Source of the DNA: Phoronis australis
Taxonomy: Eukaryota > Phoronida > Phoronidae
Direction: 5' to 3'
NCBI GenBank assembly: GCA_002633005.1
Contig: NMRA01000069.1
Coordinates: forward strand, 34,203-98,202
DNA length: 64,000 bases
The translations under genes and the position numbers were made by a program. This document shows, piece after piece, positions 36,101-45,459 of this stretch; within the stretch, counting starts at the first letter, position 1; each line of letters begins with the position of its first letter. The notes beneath the pieces were generated by a model, which was not told the origin of the DNA, ran no database searches, and saw only the letters and a list, made by a program, of their open reading frames with translations.

Positions 36101-36374
36101 ACGTCGCCAACCACTTGCAACTACTTATTTCACAAACTTGGTTCTTTTCACTGTAACTCAAGAAAGAGCAGCGCTGTAACAAGCATAGAGACGCACACCG
36201 CATCGGGGAAGAAATGAAGTTATATACACCATCCAGGAAACTCGGGAGGATTCTGTGACCAATGTAGGATAATTCCTGGGACAGTAGCACCTCATGTTTC
36301 TGCGGATTGGACACTGCTATGACACAGGACAGGCATAATGCCACGACGAGCGAGTGCCTTTTGCAACCTGGCAT
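19884..36374 (-). CDS. Secreted PAN/apple-domain protein, five exons (gene copy 2)
   Basis: Predicted gene of about 283 residues. Exons: 36374-36059 (phase 1 end), 35266-35091 (phase 0), 23949-23795 (phase 2), 20612-20437 (phase 1), 19912-19884 with stop. All borders are GT..AG and every junction keeps the frame. It begins with a signal peptide (charged CKRH, then a hydrophobic run to about residue 22). A Cys-rich PAN/apple-like domain follows (Cys at about 60, 64, 69, 81, 86), then a module starting TWDLVFKGSS, containing DWFSQDRL, and ending with RRFLITGAYGHCNTDEGW, VCVWE and FWYSK. From memory, this module recurs in secreted invertebrate proteins of unknown function. PAN domains bind proteins or sugars, so an extracellular binding role is likely. 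The start could be the ATG at 36401. Intron 2 is about 11 kb and full of retroelements. Exon 1-2 to exon 3 linkage rests on phase and family order, not transcript data. Confidence 0.7.
20437..20612 (-). CDS. PAN-domain gene, exon 4
   Basis: A 176-nt exon, acceptor TCTGTTAAAG, donor TTTAG|GTAAATTC. It encodes RRFLITGAYGHCNTDEGW, LDGKGVCVWENR and YPQFWYSKARTKVNWNSAL. The two Cys and the W-E pair are typical of the end of the module. Copy 3 (63691-63866) has the same length, intact frame and the same splice sites with about 11 residue differences over the 53-residue core, which supports real coding. Confidence 0.82.
20650..23790. other. Intron 3 of the PAN-domain gene
   Basis: No further exon was recognised. 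Parts are shared with copy 1: 20700-20960 with 3740-4010, 22520-23410 with 4400-5420, and 23500-23794 with 6860-7163. The frame at 22205-22411 has no convincing family. A (C)10 run occurs near 23119. Confidence 0.5.
23795..23949 (-). CDS. PAN-domain gene, exon 3
   Basis: A 155-nt exon with acceptor TTCTATTGCAG and strong donor ATC|GTAAGTATC. It encodes VKFAFFKDGNEVLTMEFEG followed by NKLDWFSQDRL. The exon is conserved in copy 1 (7164-7320). A partial copy of it (26240-26268) reappears right after the N at 26239 because the next contig begins inside this exon. Confidence 0.8.
24203..24862 (+). mobile_element. LINE 3' end with (ATC)n tail, inserted in the gypsy LTR
   Basis: The 165-residue frame at 24212-24709 is the C-terminal end of a non-LTR retrotransposon ORF2: a WQLEIGTSNKYEFYRLIK stretch, then a zinc-knuckle-like ICDICCLGG ... 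EPHFMCRCPVLGDLRRN motif. A short 3' UTR follows with AATAAA at 24773, then a tail of ATT and ATC triplets up to 24862. The 5' part is missing. AGTGTGGTTATTT at 24202 and AGTGGGTCATTTA at 24863 could be a diverged target duplication. The frame with long Ile runs at 24735-24956 is the microsatellite. Confidence 0.75.
24781..24862. repeat. (ATC/ATT)n microsatellite
   Basis: Trinucleotide run forming the 3' tail of the LINE. The second assembly copy lies at 27099-27182 with one or two more units. Confidence 0.95.
26239..26239. other. Contig join (N) inside a direct 2.3 kb repeat
   Basis: The bases from 26240 restart at the sequence of 23921 and stay collinear until about 28559, where copy A ends (GATGAGCG just before the N). 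This is the pattern of two overlapping contig ends placed side by side. Confidence 0.8.
26240..29790 (+). mobile_element. Ty3/gypsy retroelement, assembly copy B (LTR remnant to integrase)
   Basis: Repeats copy A closely, including the LINE, the linker TGA, the TAG near 27772 and the RT deletion, and then continues past RNase H. After HGNVHCLSRLP come the integrase zinc finger (HPGISRM ... WWP ... CDAC) and the catalytic core with Asp in HIDYAE, Asp in VSDH and Glu in SSAERGVQTIK. The C-terminal part runs to about 29790 (GKTPGELFLKRE, HIDRTRATQIHAA). Stops occur at 28646, 29005, 29176 and 29371 among others. RNase H of copy B has lost the Ala-Ser after the catalytic Asp (SCDKLE). No 3' LTR was found. 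Confidence 0.8.
26531..27182 (+). mobile_element. LINE 3' end, assembly copy B
   Basis: Near-identical to 24212-24862; the 165-residue frame (26531-27028) differs by a handful of residues. It carries the same triplet tail, slightly longer. Probably the other allele of the same insertion. Confidence 0.75.
29791..30914. other. Spacer within intron 2, nothing recognised
   Basis: No LTR counterpart and no exon seen. Around 30555-30665 GGCCCCGG, GACCCC and CCGTGAAAA words recur near TGAAAAATG, a weak version of the word arrays. The frame at 30228-30548 has no family resemblance. Confidence 0.3.
30915..31790 (+). mobile_element. LINE fragment (CR1/Jockey-like), plus strand
   Basis: Broken RT of the same family as 8115-9566, here on the plus strand. 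The stretch ENNLIYHRQFGF, then after a frame change GNSTVAQLVE, SIFLDIASAFDCVPHDLLL (motif A with the catalytic Asp), LFLVYINDLPDN and YAGDTALF (catalytic YADD box with Asp replaced by Gly). HRHLGILLD and a short following stretch end it at about 31790. Stops at 31218, 31274 and others. The 3' part present in the other copy is missing. Confidence 0.85.
31791..32320. other. Spacer with old repeat segments
   Basis: 31915-31980 resembles 2110-2190. Around 32040-32160 TGACCCC and CCGGGTCAT words recur in both orientations. No gene recognised. Confidence 0.35.
32326..32412. repeat. 21-bp minisatellite, four units
   Basis: Four near-perfect copies of a 21-bp unit, TTCGTATGCATGATTCATGG plus A. It contains ATGCAT and ATGATTCAT, so each unit is itself nearly palindromic. 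More degenerate units flank it. The open frames reading MNHAYES repeats are by-products of the unit length being a multiple of three. Confidence 0.9.
32945..33100. mobile_element. hAT-like MITE, 156 bp, exact 8-bp target duplication
   Basis: The inverted ends CAGTGCTGTAG and CTACAGCACTA are flanked by identical 8-bp CTTCAAAC copies (32937-32944 and 33101-33108). An 8-bp duplication and a CAGTG start are typical of hAT elements. A 156-bp relative lies at 50294-50449. Confidence 0.85.
33109..35090. other. Spacer within intron 2, nothing recognised
   Basis: No exon or element could be supported. The frames at 34374-34565, 34546-34752 and 34841-35083 have no family resemblance and no paired splice sites. 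Confidence 0.3.
35091..35266 (-). CDS. PAN-domain gene, exon 2 (start of C-terminal module)
   Basis: A 176-nt exon between acceptor TTGTAG and donor CAG|GTATTT, in phase with exons 1 and 3. It encodes TWDLVFKGSS, then VYDLWAGSS and LVENWNQLGVNQ. The opening TWDLVFK and the VYDLW motif are the recognisable start of the C-terminal module. There are no stops in frame. The frame at 34841-35083 on the plus strand does not overlap it and is unrelated. Confidence 0.75.
35300..36050. other. Intron 1 of the PAN-domain gene
   Basis: AT-rich intron between exons 1 and 2 (35267-36058). No further coding sequence seen. Confidence 0.5.
36059..36374 (-). CDS. PAN-domain gene, exon 1 (signal peptide and PAN/apple domain)
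   Basis: Open from an upstream ATG at 36401. The ATG at 36374 gives the better signal peptide, since CKRH then directly precedes the hydrophobic core LVVALCLSCVIAV. The domain part holds MRCASLCLLQRCSF and VCEISSCKW. The exon ends CGCCAAG|GTAATAAG in phase 1. Reading through the donor meets a stop soon after. The frames on the opposite strand at 36307-36594 are shadows. Confidence 0.72.
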
Positions 36375-36401
36375 ATTCATTACTGCGACAACCACGACCA
36401 A

Positions 36402-38820
36402 ACACAGCTACTGCACCACAATTGGGCCCGTCAGTTGTATTGACATTGTCGCGTATGGAGGGAATCAATGCATGGATAACTGTGATTACGTGGCAAGTGC
36501 TTTGCTTCGAGTTACTGCACGTCATCGTGAATTCTCAAGGTTGAACATCATAGGTCCTTCATTAATATGTGAAAATTATGTGTTACTTCGTTAGTACTGA
36601 AAAGAGCAAAGTGAACCACGATCTTATAATTTTTTTACTAAAACGGGCCTGCCACGGGCGCCGCCAAAGCGAAGTGCAGACTGCAAAGTTCGATAGGAAA
36701 CTGCTGATAAAAGAAAGATGATCGGTTAGTGTTTCTGTTAAGGTTGTAATGTCCAAATCTTGAGCACATATGCTCAGAATTCCTGATTCCGGTTATGACT
36801 GAAGTTAGTTAACGTTATGTGTTTCTCAGGAGGCCCTATTGCAGAGTCTGGTAATTAGTCTAAGCTGCACAAGCTTTTGATCCGGCTATTACAGTAAGCG
36901 AAGGTCTTCTAAGTTAGACGAGGTATATGTCTTCATGACTGTCTCGCTGGTAGCAGACAGACATTAACTGTTAGCATTATGTTTGTATGAAACCGTGTGT
37001 GTAAAATTCAAACTTAATAAACAACATAGTTATACAATTTGAAGGTTTACATTACAGCTGGTTTCTACTGCTTGAAAGTGTAAATTGTATTTATTTTCGT
37101 GTTCGCATAGAAATGGTGTTCACCATATCAACAACTTGACAGATCGAGGTCTCTAAAATCGTTTGTTTTGCAAATATTAACTTTGCGTTGAATTTAGCAT
37201 ATTATCATCCAAATTCCACCGATGCACAATTAACATAAGAACAAAAGAGTCCGCTGCATTTGTCCTCCTTACTTAAGGAATGAGTTTCTTCTGTTCATTA
37301 TGTTAATTTGCACTTTGTGATAAGTTACTTCATTGTAGAGAAGTTTGTATTTTAGAGACTAAGAATACGAATGATGTTGGCAATGGTGAACTACAGTAAT
37401 TCCTACTCGTGTTATGCAAATGTCGTTTTTCTCTGTCTCTGGAAACGTGTGTCTAACGAAAAAAGTTTGCTGTGGCATCTTTTGTTTTCTGATCGGCTAC
37501 GTTGAGTGCCATCTTCTGGTACACGGCAACAACTGGCATTCTTAAAAGGATACCAATTCCGGTTATGGCCTATTACCAAATCCCGAAAACGGCATTCCCA
37601 TTCTGTATTCTGAAAAAGTAATGGTCTGTAATCATCATCAACCCTCGTGAATTTGTAGAAAATTTTTAACAGTTATTGAAAGTTCTGCTGAACGGGCAAG
37701 CGTGACCTACGCTTTTAGCAAATTACACGGCAACTGTGAGAAAAGTCCACCCACTATGGACCACAATATCGAATTTGTAAGACAGGGAGTATGAGATTGT
37801 AGTTGAGTCCTGTCTTTAAATTTGAAGACTGACACGAATGACGCGCATTAGCTGGTAACAGAACGAGGATTGGTTGAAATCATCGAAGCAGAGTTTAATA
37901 TGGTTTAGGGATGAACTCTTAACTTACTTAGAGGCATACCTCAGTCGCAGTCTGGCTTTCAGACAAATGAATGTACAGAAGAATTACTGAAACACATCAT
38001 ATAAAGAAGAAACGTAACCGTTTACTTTTTTAAGATGAAGCAATGAGACAGCAGCACTCTTCAGGTTTCTTTTTGGCTGTAAAATATCACAACCGGTATC
38101 TGCTGAGTACAAGAAAACTAAGGCAGACTAAAATATAAGGATAGTGGTCAGCTATCACTGTCACTTTACAGTTTCGGGTTCTAAAAAGAAAAGCCATTGG
38201 GTTCAACAATTGCTAAATTAGACTTGTTCCCTTGATAGTTTTCGTAGTTATATTCCACGGTTCATTCTACCTTTAACACAATATTCCCAAAGTTTCCACT
38301 ACATGTAAGATAATAGCGAACTTTGTTATGGACGACCACCACTTTTTAGCCTGGCGGCGTTAACCACAAGGTCTAAATTATTGCAACAGTTACAGGCATC
38401 ATCAAGGTATTTGTTTCTAACTCAAAGTAATTTGAATGTATGAGAAGCTGAAGAAGTGAAGTAGTTTTACCCTGCCTAACATCCGGCCAGGGTTGACGTT
38501 TCATTAAATGCATGCAGGAAATTGGCCATTTGATCTATCACGACATGACATTTAAATTGTAGTTAAAATGACATGGTTTCCCCTTTATATCAACATCTAT
38601 TTAAGTGAATACGTCACTGACTCATGTTACGTAAAACAATGTGGAATCAATGAAACAGCGGCATACCCATTTCCTCCAGCGGAGATAACTTTCTGTTACA
38701 CAATTGTCCATTACGAAATCCGGCATAGTTCTTCGTCATTCAATAAATTTGAAAAGTCTGTAATTCAAATCTACATTAATGCGTGTCCTTATGAATGAAT
38801 GAATGAATCTTTTGACATTC
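36402..38820. other. Region upstream of the PAN-domain gene
   Basis: Should contain the promoter of the minus-strand gene, but no TATA box, initiator or CpG cluster could be pinned down. 37690-37910 is related to 1740-1990. Short frames here carry no family signal. A small (GAAT)n run lies at 38794-38808. Confidence 0.3.
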
Positions 38821-39349
38821 TCCCAAAGAGGCTCTTACTTCGATCAGACTTACACTAATAAGGCAAGTGTATGGCAATTGATTAATAACATCATGGAAGA
38901 ACAATGAAGAATCTGTGAGACATGCCACTCAATAACATCACCAGGTAACTGCATAGTTAGTTACACAGAAGTAGAGCACAGATTTAATTTCCGGATTGCA
39001 AAGGCATCCCTGAGTTATTCAGCTAAATAACGTATGGAACTTCTTTCGAAAACATGAGACATGGAAATGCACAGTTCAAGAAAGATTTGGGATCTAGGCT
39101 ATATGTAGTGTGGAAAGCACCAAATAATTTATCTCTAAATAAGACAATTATTATACACAGCAATGAAGCAATGACTTATTGCACAGACTCTGTTCTACAA
39201 GGATAAAGCTATAAAACGCGACATTTCTTCTCTGAGTCAAAGACTTCCGCAGAGAAACTGGGAAAGAAATCATGGTAACGATCGTTTAAGTGGAAGCTTA
39301 AAGTTTAGTGCTCTTTCATAAGTATTTTAAAAAGTTTCTGGCGTTCTAA

Positions 39350-40100
39350 ATTGGGGCGGTGAATGAATCTGATCTGACTAGGTATCGGCCAGTTGCCATT
39401 ACAGAATATTGCACGCTGTTCGTATCAAAAGAACTTTTATTCTGTACAAAGAGTATGTTTTAATTCTGAAGACAATTTTGTAGCAACCAATAATCCTAAA
39501 GAACACTCGACTTAGTAACGCTGGTGTCCTCCGAGAAAACGGCGTTGATACTTATTTTTTATTGCATCGCATTTACTATGCTGATGAAAGCCTCATATTC
39601 CCGCAAAAGTCAAGGATATGCAAGTGTCGAATCTTTTTTGTAAGGTTGGTATCACAATCCCTTTAATTACTTAAATTTGAAAATCAACTGCCCTCTCTGC
39701 AGCGTCAGCCAAAATGTCTGAAATCAATGCAAAACTTAATGTTCTTCTAAAAACACACCCAAATACCTGTATCCACTTTAAGATTTCCATGGGCAAAGTT
39801 AAAAGACGCTAATATATGAGACATTAGCCTTTCGTGATAAACATTCGTAATTTTCTTATTTAAGGTCATTCTCCACTCGGTACATCATTGGTGCAATGTA
39901 TCCAACATAATCTAAAGATTGTGTTCAGAATCACTTATCAACGCTACGTCATCAGCATACAGGAGTACACGCAATATATAGCTGCCAATATTAACTCCTA
40001 GTGCTAAGTTTTATATGGTCATGCAAGATCATTTAAAAAATAGGGAGAACAATGTTGGACAATCACCTTGTCTCACTCCCAAATCTGGAGGGGATCGGTG
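39350..40100 (-). mobile_element. LINE fragment with LLYADDVALIS box, minus strand
   Basis: Minus-strand RT remnant. PPDLGVRQGDCPTLFSLF at about 40095-40040 is followed by NIGSYILRVLLYADDVALIS (about 40000-39940), which holds the catalytic YADD, then CTEWRMTLNK. Further RT-like sequence in shifting frames runs to about 39350. The QGD and YADD boxes place it among non-LTR retrotransposons, in a lineage different from the CR1-like copies. Many stops; inactive. Confidence 0.75.
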
Positions 40101-40859
40101 TGTATTAAAATAAGGTAGGAACTGAACATATATGAACGTGTATGAATTTAATTAGTTTATAGATTTATATATTTCGCCTGTGATATTTATTTTCAGGAGG
40201 CTGTACATTGGGAGGTCACGATCGATCCGGTTAAGACTGACTCCGCATAAAATCCAACAGGTAGAGTATATACCCAAACACACAGATTTATTGAGACCTA
40301 GCACATGAGTTTGGTTTACTGAGATGTAGAAAATTTTCGCTTTTTAAGAATTTTTGCCTGTTATTCCAGACCTCTTTTTGTGACATGTACTTCCATTTTG
40401 CAACAAAATTGGGCGCCGAAGTAGACATGTTTAAATGGATTTTACTAGCACGTATAGCTAGCTGATAACAATTGATTGGTGTGCTTTTAAAGGAATATGA
40501 GTGAATAATTAAATGTCAAACTTTTAAAATTCAATTACAAATTTGTATGGTTTGATTTTGTGTGTCAAAGCGGCTGTTTTGCAGGTTTTCACTGAAGCCA
40601 TTTTCGACCATATTTAGCACTCTGTAGCAGCCACGTTGCACCTCTATCCCATCCTCCCAATATTTTCAGTGTTGCGCCGCCCATGATTTGACCACCTTAA
40701 AGTAGAATGCCACCCAACTTAATTAGTCCTTTTTGCCGTCTTAATCGGTCTATATCCACATCGCCTCGCATACGGTCGACCTCACCTTGCCAAGAGGTGT
40801 CGCGTTAACCTGTGAGGAAGGTGAGAAACGACGCTAGCGACGTCAGTGGTTCATATGCA

Positions 40860-41095
40860 GAGTGAATGTCGCTATGTTGCGGTGCATCGTTCCCGCTTGT
40901 CCGAACTAGGCAGCTGCGAGGAAAGCGGGTATATCGTTTTTTTTATTTCTCGAGAGTCCGAAATGCTTAGGAAGTGGCTCATGGTAGTGAAGAATGAAAT
41001 GTACGTTGTAAATAGCAAGTATGAGGCCGTGAAACATCTCCGTGTCTGTGGCCTGCAGACGTCAACAGTGCCTGACGAATGCCGCCTTACCAAAT
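40860..41095 (+). pseudogene. THAP-domain remnant in Kolobok-like element 2
   Basis: In the frame of the ancestral start the sequence reads RCIVPACPN and then hits TAG where element 1 has Tyr. The later part continues in another frame as MLRKWLMVVKNE and KHLRVCGL, keeping the third Cys of the C2CH motif but with Gln-Thr where the His should follow. Dead copy. Confidence 0.6.
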
Positions 41096-41469
41096 AACTC
41101 CATACGTTCCGTTGTCTGAGCTTGTTCACGGCGCCTCTCTAGTATTTCTTCATTTAGTGTTTGCTAGAAGAAACTGTTGTGAAACAGCTCGATTTCTATC
41201 CCACGGCCAGGTGTTATGGGAATCTTTATTTACATTTACATTACTCAAATAATGATTGTCAATGTTCAACTTCTGTCTTGACGGTGCCTGTGGCCAAAGC
41301 GGAACCTGAATTCGCGGCCCCCGAAGAGTAAGTAGAGTTGCAGTGTCATGGCAAAATCACCAACATAATCACGTGCACATTACTTTGGCTCACTAGTATA
41401 ATATTTTCTTGACTGGAAGTTTAGTTTCCACTGAACTTTGGCTGGTTTATGTTCGTGATGTCTGATCAT

Positions 41470-41570
41470 TGTCCGGGCCCGGACTGGCCGGGATAACGAG
41501 TCAATCCGGCCCGGCCGCGACGGGCCTGATCGAGCTCCGAGCCACTGGCCAGGATAACAAGCGTTTTGTG
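41470..41570. repeat. CCGG-rich word array in Kolobok-like element 2
   Basis: GGCCGGGATAACGAG, CCGGCCCGGCC and GCCACTGGCCAGGATAAC recur within 100 bp. The inverse arrangement is found in element 3 at 53105-53215. Confidence 0.6.
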
Positions 41571-42042
41571 TTTAGAACTCAAAAAATCACAATTCTAAAC
41601 AACACAGATCTAGGTTCTCCTGTGTGTATCTCACGGAAAATACTCATAAATCATCTCCGAACAGACCCCAAACTCCTGCTACGGACCTTATTGGCCTGCC
41701 GAACTTTGTAGGCTACGGTGTGTCCAAATACCAATAAATCCGTAAGATCGAAATAAAAGAAGTTTTTATTAAGAACTCGGTGTATTTTTAAGGGTTTTAC
41801 ATCGAAGTTTGATGATTTATTGGTGTTGCACGATGACTTCAAGCGATAAGTTGACACCAGTAACCCTTGTTGAGAACTGGTGAACAGACTGCGTGTGAAA
41901 CCGATGACGTCATTGGATAATTTCAACACCTCCGTCTGCCGTCAGGTGTCAGGTAACGCAACCGTACGTGTCGTTATGGAATAGAACTACTCGATCTAAA
42001 TTGATACAAATTAGGTTGTTTTTGGGTGGCATGCTCCTTTAA

Positions 42043-43755
42043 CGCTATTTCTTACGATCTTCTTGAGCACAGGTTCGTCACTCAGGTAATTATTAGACTT
42101 ACAGATCAAATAGTACACATTCTTAATGGTGATAGTACTGGGTTCGATGTTGATGTCACACATTCTTAAATCACTTTTAGCCTTTTCACATATTGTAATT
42201 CATATCTTAAGGAAGGCTTGGGTAAAGATATTGTTAGTTTCTAAGTATAAACATGAACATGGAATGTCAAGTAAGTTCTGTTTTACAAAAGTAGTTGTGT
42301 CTTGTTTTCTTTTATAAGTTGCTAATATTTCTCTGACTATTCTGTTACATGTGAGAGAAAACGACTGAAACCATCCGCCTTACCGTCTACTTTACCTTTC
42401 GATAAAGTGAAAAGCAGAGGGAATTGAACCTTTTAATTCAGAAAGTCAGACCCTTCACATCCGTGATTGGGAAAATTAGAATTGTTTTTTACAATGTTGT
42501 TCCGTTGTATGTATGTGGTTGTTCAGTTTGCCAGTTTGTTTTTAAATACACTGCTTATTGTTTATTCTCGAATTTTGTGCATAGCAGATTCTAATCCAAC
42601 TAGCTGCGATTGAAATCATAATTTCCTTGCAAGTGGAACTTTTGTTATAGACAAGTTAACACAAAAAATAAAGCTGTCCAAAGGCCTTCTTAATAAAGCT
42701 CTAAAATAGTCCCACGCATAAACAAATCGAATGCAATCAAAGGGAATACTTCGTTTTGATCGCCGGATATTTCTATAGGTCAACAGGAAAATGACAATTC
42801 GCAAGCGTAATCGGAAATCACTTCAGCTTTATAAAGAAGCAGCACGACTGCACTGTATGGGGTTTTAAAATTGAAGAAATTTTGTGGTGTGAATAACTAA
42901 TGACAATCTTGCCTGTTGAAGAAAAATTTATTCGATCATCAACGTGTAACATTAACAAGCTTTCTACTCACAATGAGACAATCAATGCAGTCCCTGAATG
43001 TAATCTCCGCACAATGCGTACCGAGTTGAAAACTTTTACCATTAGTAAAAAGCCTTTCTTCTGAAAGGAAAAGTTAATGTCACTCAGTGATGAAGGAAAG
43101 GTATTTATACCAGATACTTTTGGTTTTCATTTCACTGGGATCGAGTTTCAATGGCCTACATGTATATAAGCTCTTGTAAAAAAGGCCAGACACTTGGCTT
43201 TCCTTTATGTAACTACATTGAGCCTCAGTAAACTTCAAAATTAGATCCTTGAATGTAAGCACAACATCATATCCCTTGACTAGCTTTGAGCCCTGAAGTA
43301 GACCAGTGTGTTACTAGGTCTTCGTTTGTTTCAGTCCCTCATGTTTCTTCCACACATGACTCATTGCCTATGAAAGGGCATCCTCACCAATGACGCTGGC
43401 TGGTGTAGCAGTCAGATATAGTTCCTCTTCACACACAAACAATGCACTGAAGCATTTCCACATGGTAAATTAGTACTGGTGTGTGGACGGCATGATGTAG
43501 TAAGAGAAAGGAGTAACAAAGCTGGTCTATGTTGCGGCTTGAAGTGGCCTTAAAAACGTCACTGAACCTGGAACAAATATTAAGTGAAGCTGACTCCTTA
43601 TCTTTGTCTTTTATTGACAAAGTTTTTTAAATTTCTTTAATTTTGGTCACTCAATGAAAAAAGATTGTCCATATACTAAACAGAGGGGTAAAGCAATGTG
43701 TTATACAAAACGGTGTAACATCTAACTTTTTCGACATAGGGCGTACATGTAGTTG
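42043..43755. other. AT-rich spacer, no gene recognised
   Basis: Open frames at 42616-42804, 43080-43262 and 43429-43620 lack family resemblance and paired splice sites. Confidence 0.3.
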
Positions 43756-43759
43756 CAGG

Positions 43760-44690
43760 CAGTGATCCGTTATCGCCATACCTTTTTATTCTATGTGCAG
43801 AGATTATGGGTTGGCTCTTTATACTAGGACACCGTTAAGGACATCCAGGTCGGATCAGTAGAATACACACTGATGCAGTATGCAGATGATACGGTTATAT
43901 TTTTTGATGGCTCGGAGCAGTCTCTGCGGAAAACACTTCACATTTAAACTATTTTGCAAAATATTCTGGTCTAAAGCCTAATATGGAAAAACAATTTATA
44001 TTTGGATAGGTTCCATGAAGGCTAGCTATCAAAAATGTGCTGTGACGTAAAACTGAAATGGGCAACATCAGAATTCACTTTACTGGGTATTCAATTCTCC
44101 AGTGAATTAAATAAAATTCCCGACATTAGTTTTTAACAAAAAGCTTGGTGAAATAGAGAAAGTATAGACATGTGGGGAAAAACTTAACACTTTTTGGAAG
44201 AATAACAGTTGTGAAATCGATAATTATGCAAAAACTCATTCATCTTTTTACAAGTCTCCCGTCCCCTTCACAGGCCTTTCTGAGCAGCTGAACGAATTTC
44301 CTACTGTTTTATATGGAACGGAAAAACGGAAAAAATATGTCGTAAGATTATGGCTCAATAGTACAATGTTAGTGGAGCTAGAATGATTGACGTGCAGCTC
44401 TTTTATGAAAGCCATGAAACTAACTTGGTTTTGTACTACAAAGCCATGGGCAGTTTTAGCCAATTGCCTGTTATCAAGAGTTTCAACGAATTACTTAATG
44501 TTCGGGGATTTTTGTTTTACAAAGATGTCCCAAATGACTTCTAATGTATTTTGGGAAAAGGTCTTTCAATGTGTCCATGAGTTCAGATTGTTAGTTCCCG
44601 AAAACGATGGTATTTTTCAACCTATATGGTTTAATTCGAATATACTGATAGATAACAAACCTGTTACCAAAAAGGCATAACTCATGTACA
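43760..44690 (+). mobile_element. LINE fragment (L1/Tx1-like), plus strand
   Basis: Across several frames: GCSDPLSPYLFILCAEI, then MQYADDTVIFFDGSEQSL with the catalytic YADD, FAKYSGLKPNMEKQ, NIRIHFTGYSILQ in the place of the usual LLGI motif, and in the frame at 44387-44680 FMKAMKLTW. This order matches the RT and post-RT region of L1/Tx1-type elements. Frameshifts and stops throughout; no intact ORF. Confidence 0.78.
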
Positions 44691-45240
44691 CGACTTACTT
44701 AATTCTGATGGTTGTTTCCTTAGTTATGAGGAGTTTATACAGAAATTTGACTTTACCCCTCAAGTAACTCTATTTTACGGTCTACGAACGTTATTATATG
44801 CTAGCTGGAGTCATCTGAGAGAGGGAAAGCAACAAGTAATTTTACACGATACATTGAAGTGATTTTGGGAGATGTCAAAGGAGTAGATAAAATTTACCGC
44901 GATATTGTCTCTCAGAATTGTGGAAAAACAAAGTGTCAAATTAAGTGGAATAAAAAAATAATTAAAATCTCCCGGATACTGCACAATGGTGGTACAATGT
45001 ATTTTCTTACATTTATTCATTCACTGAAGATGTTTCTCTGAGATGGTTCTAGTTTAGGCTGGTTCAAGTTTAGGCTGGTTCATAGAATTATAGGTTGTAA
45101 TGAATTTTTATACAAGATTAGCGTAATTGATAGCTCATTGTGTACTTGTTGCTTACGCGAAATTGTTAAATAAACAAAATAATCACATACCTTTCTTTAA
45201 ATATAGCTGTCCCTTTTCAAAGTCTTGTTCTTTGTATCCG
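44691..45240. other. Probable LINE 3' tail and spacer
   Basis: AT-rich, with a GGCTGGTTCAAGTTTA/GGCTGGTTCA direct repeat near 45058-45083. The frames at 44811-45020 and 44859-45041 overlap on opposite strands and are not supported. Confidence 0.3.
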
Positions 45241-45256
45241 ATATAGAAAGTAGGCT

Positions 45257-45451
45257 TTGACGACAGATCTGCACTGGATAGGAATATTTTGCTGGTTGCT
45301 GCTTGCAGTCAACTGCCTAAAACCAAATTTTGTCCATTCAAGGACGATTGCTGAAGCGATGCATTTCTCCTCTGCACGGTACTATCCTTCAAACCTAACA
45401 ACCAAAGGTCATGTGAAAACAGACATGATATATTTCCATGCCAACGTGTAA
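45257..45451 (+). CDS. Possible small secreted peptide (64 aa), unrecognised
   Basis: An ATG-started frame whose first 30 residues look like a signal peptide (hydrophobic IGIFCWLLLAVNC), followed by a polar part ending YFHANV and a stop. No family is recognised, no splice sites decide whether it is complete, and a chance frame remains quite possible. Confidence 0.15.
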   Translation: MTTDLHWIGIFCWLLLAVNCLKPNFVHSRTIAEAMHFSSARYYPSNLTTKGHVKTDMIYFHANV

Positions 45452-45459
45452 TATAGTTC

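Larger units (their letters stand above)
40701..42038 (+). mobile_element. Kolobok-like DNA transposon 2
   Basis: Flanked by intact TTAA copies (40697-40700 and 42039-42042). The ends read AGTAGAATGCCACCC and GGGTGGCATGCTCCT. It is the shortest of the three, since its central word array (41470-41570) is only about 100 bp. It carries the THAP remnant at about 40860-41095. Confidence 0.82.

Noticed and set aside
36307-36594. Plus-strand frames opposite the PAN exon
   Set aside because: Antisense shadows of exon 1, which has a signal peptide, patterned Cys residues and a donor site.
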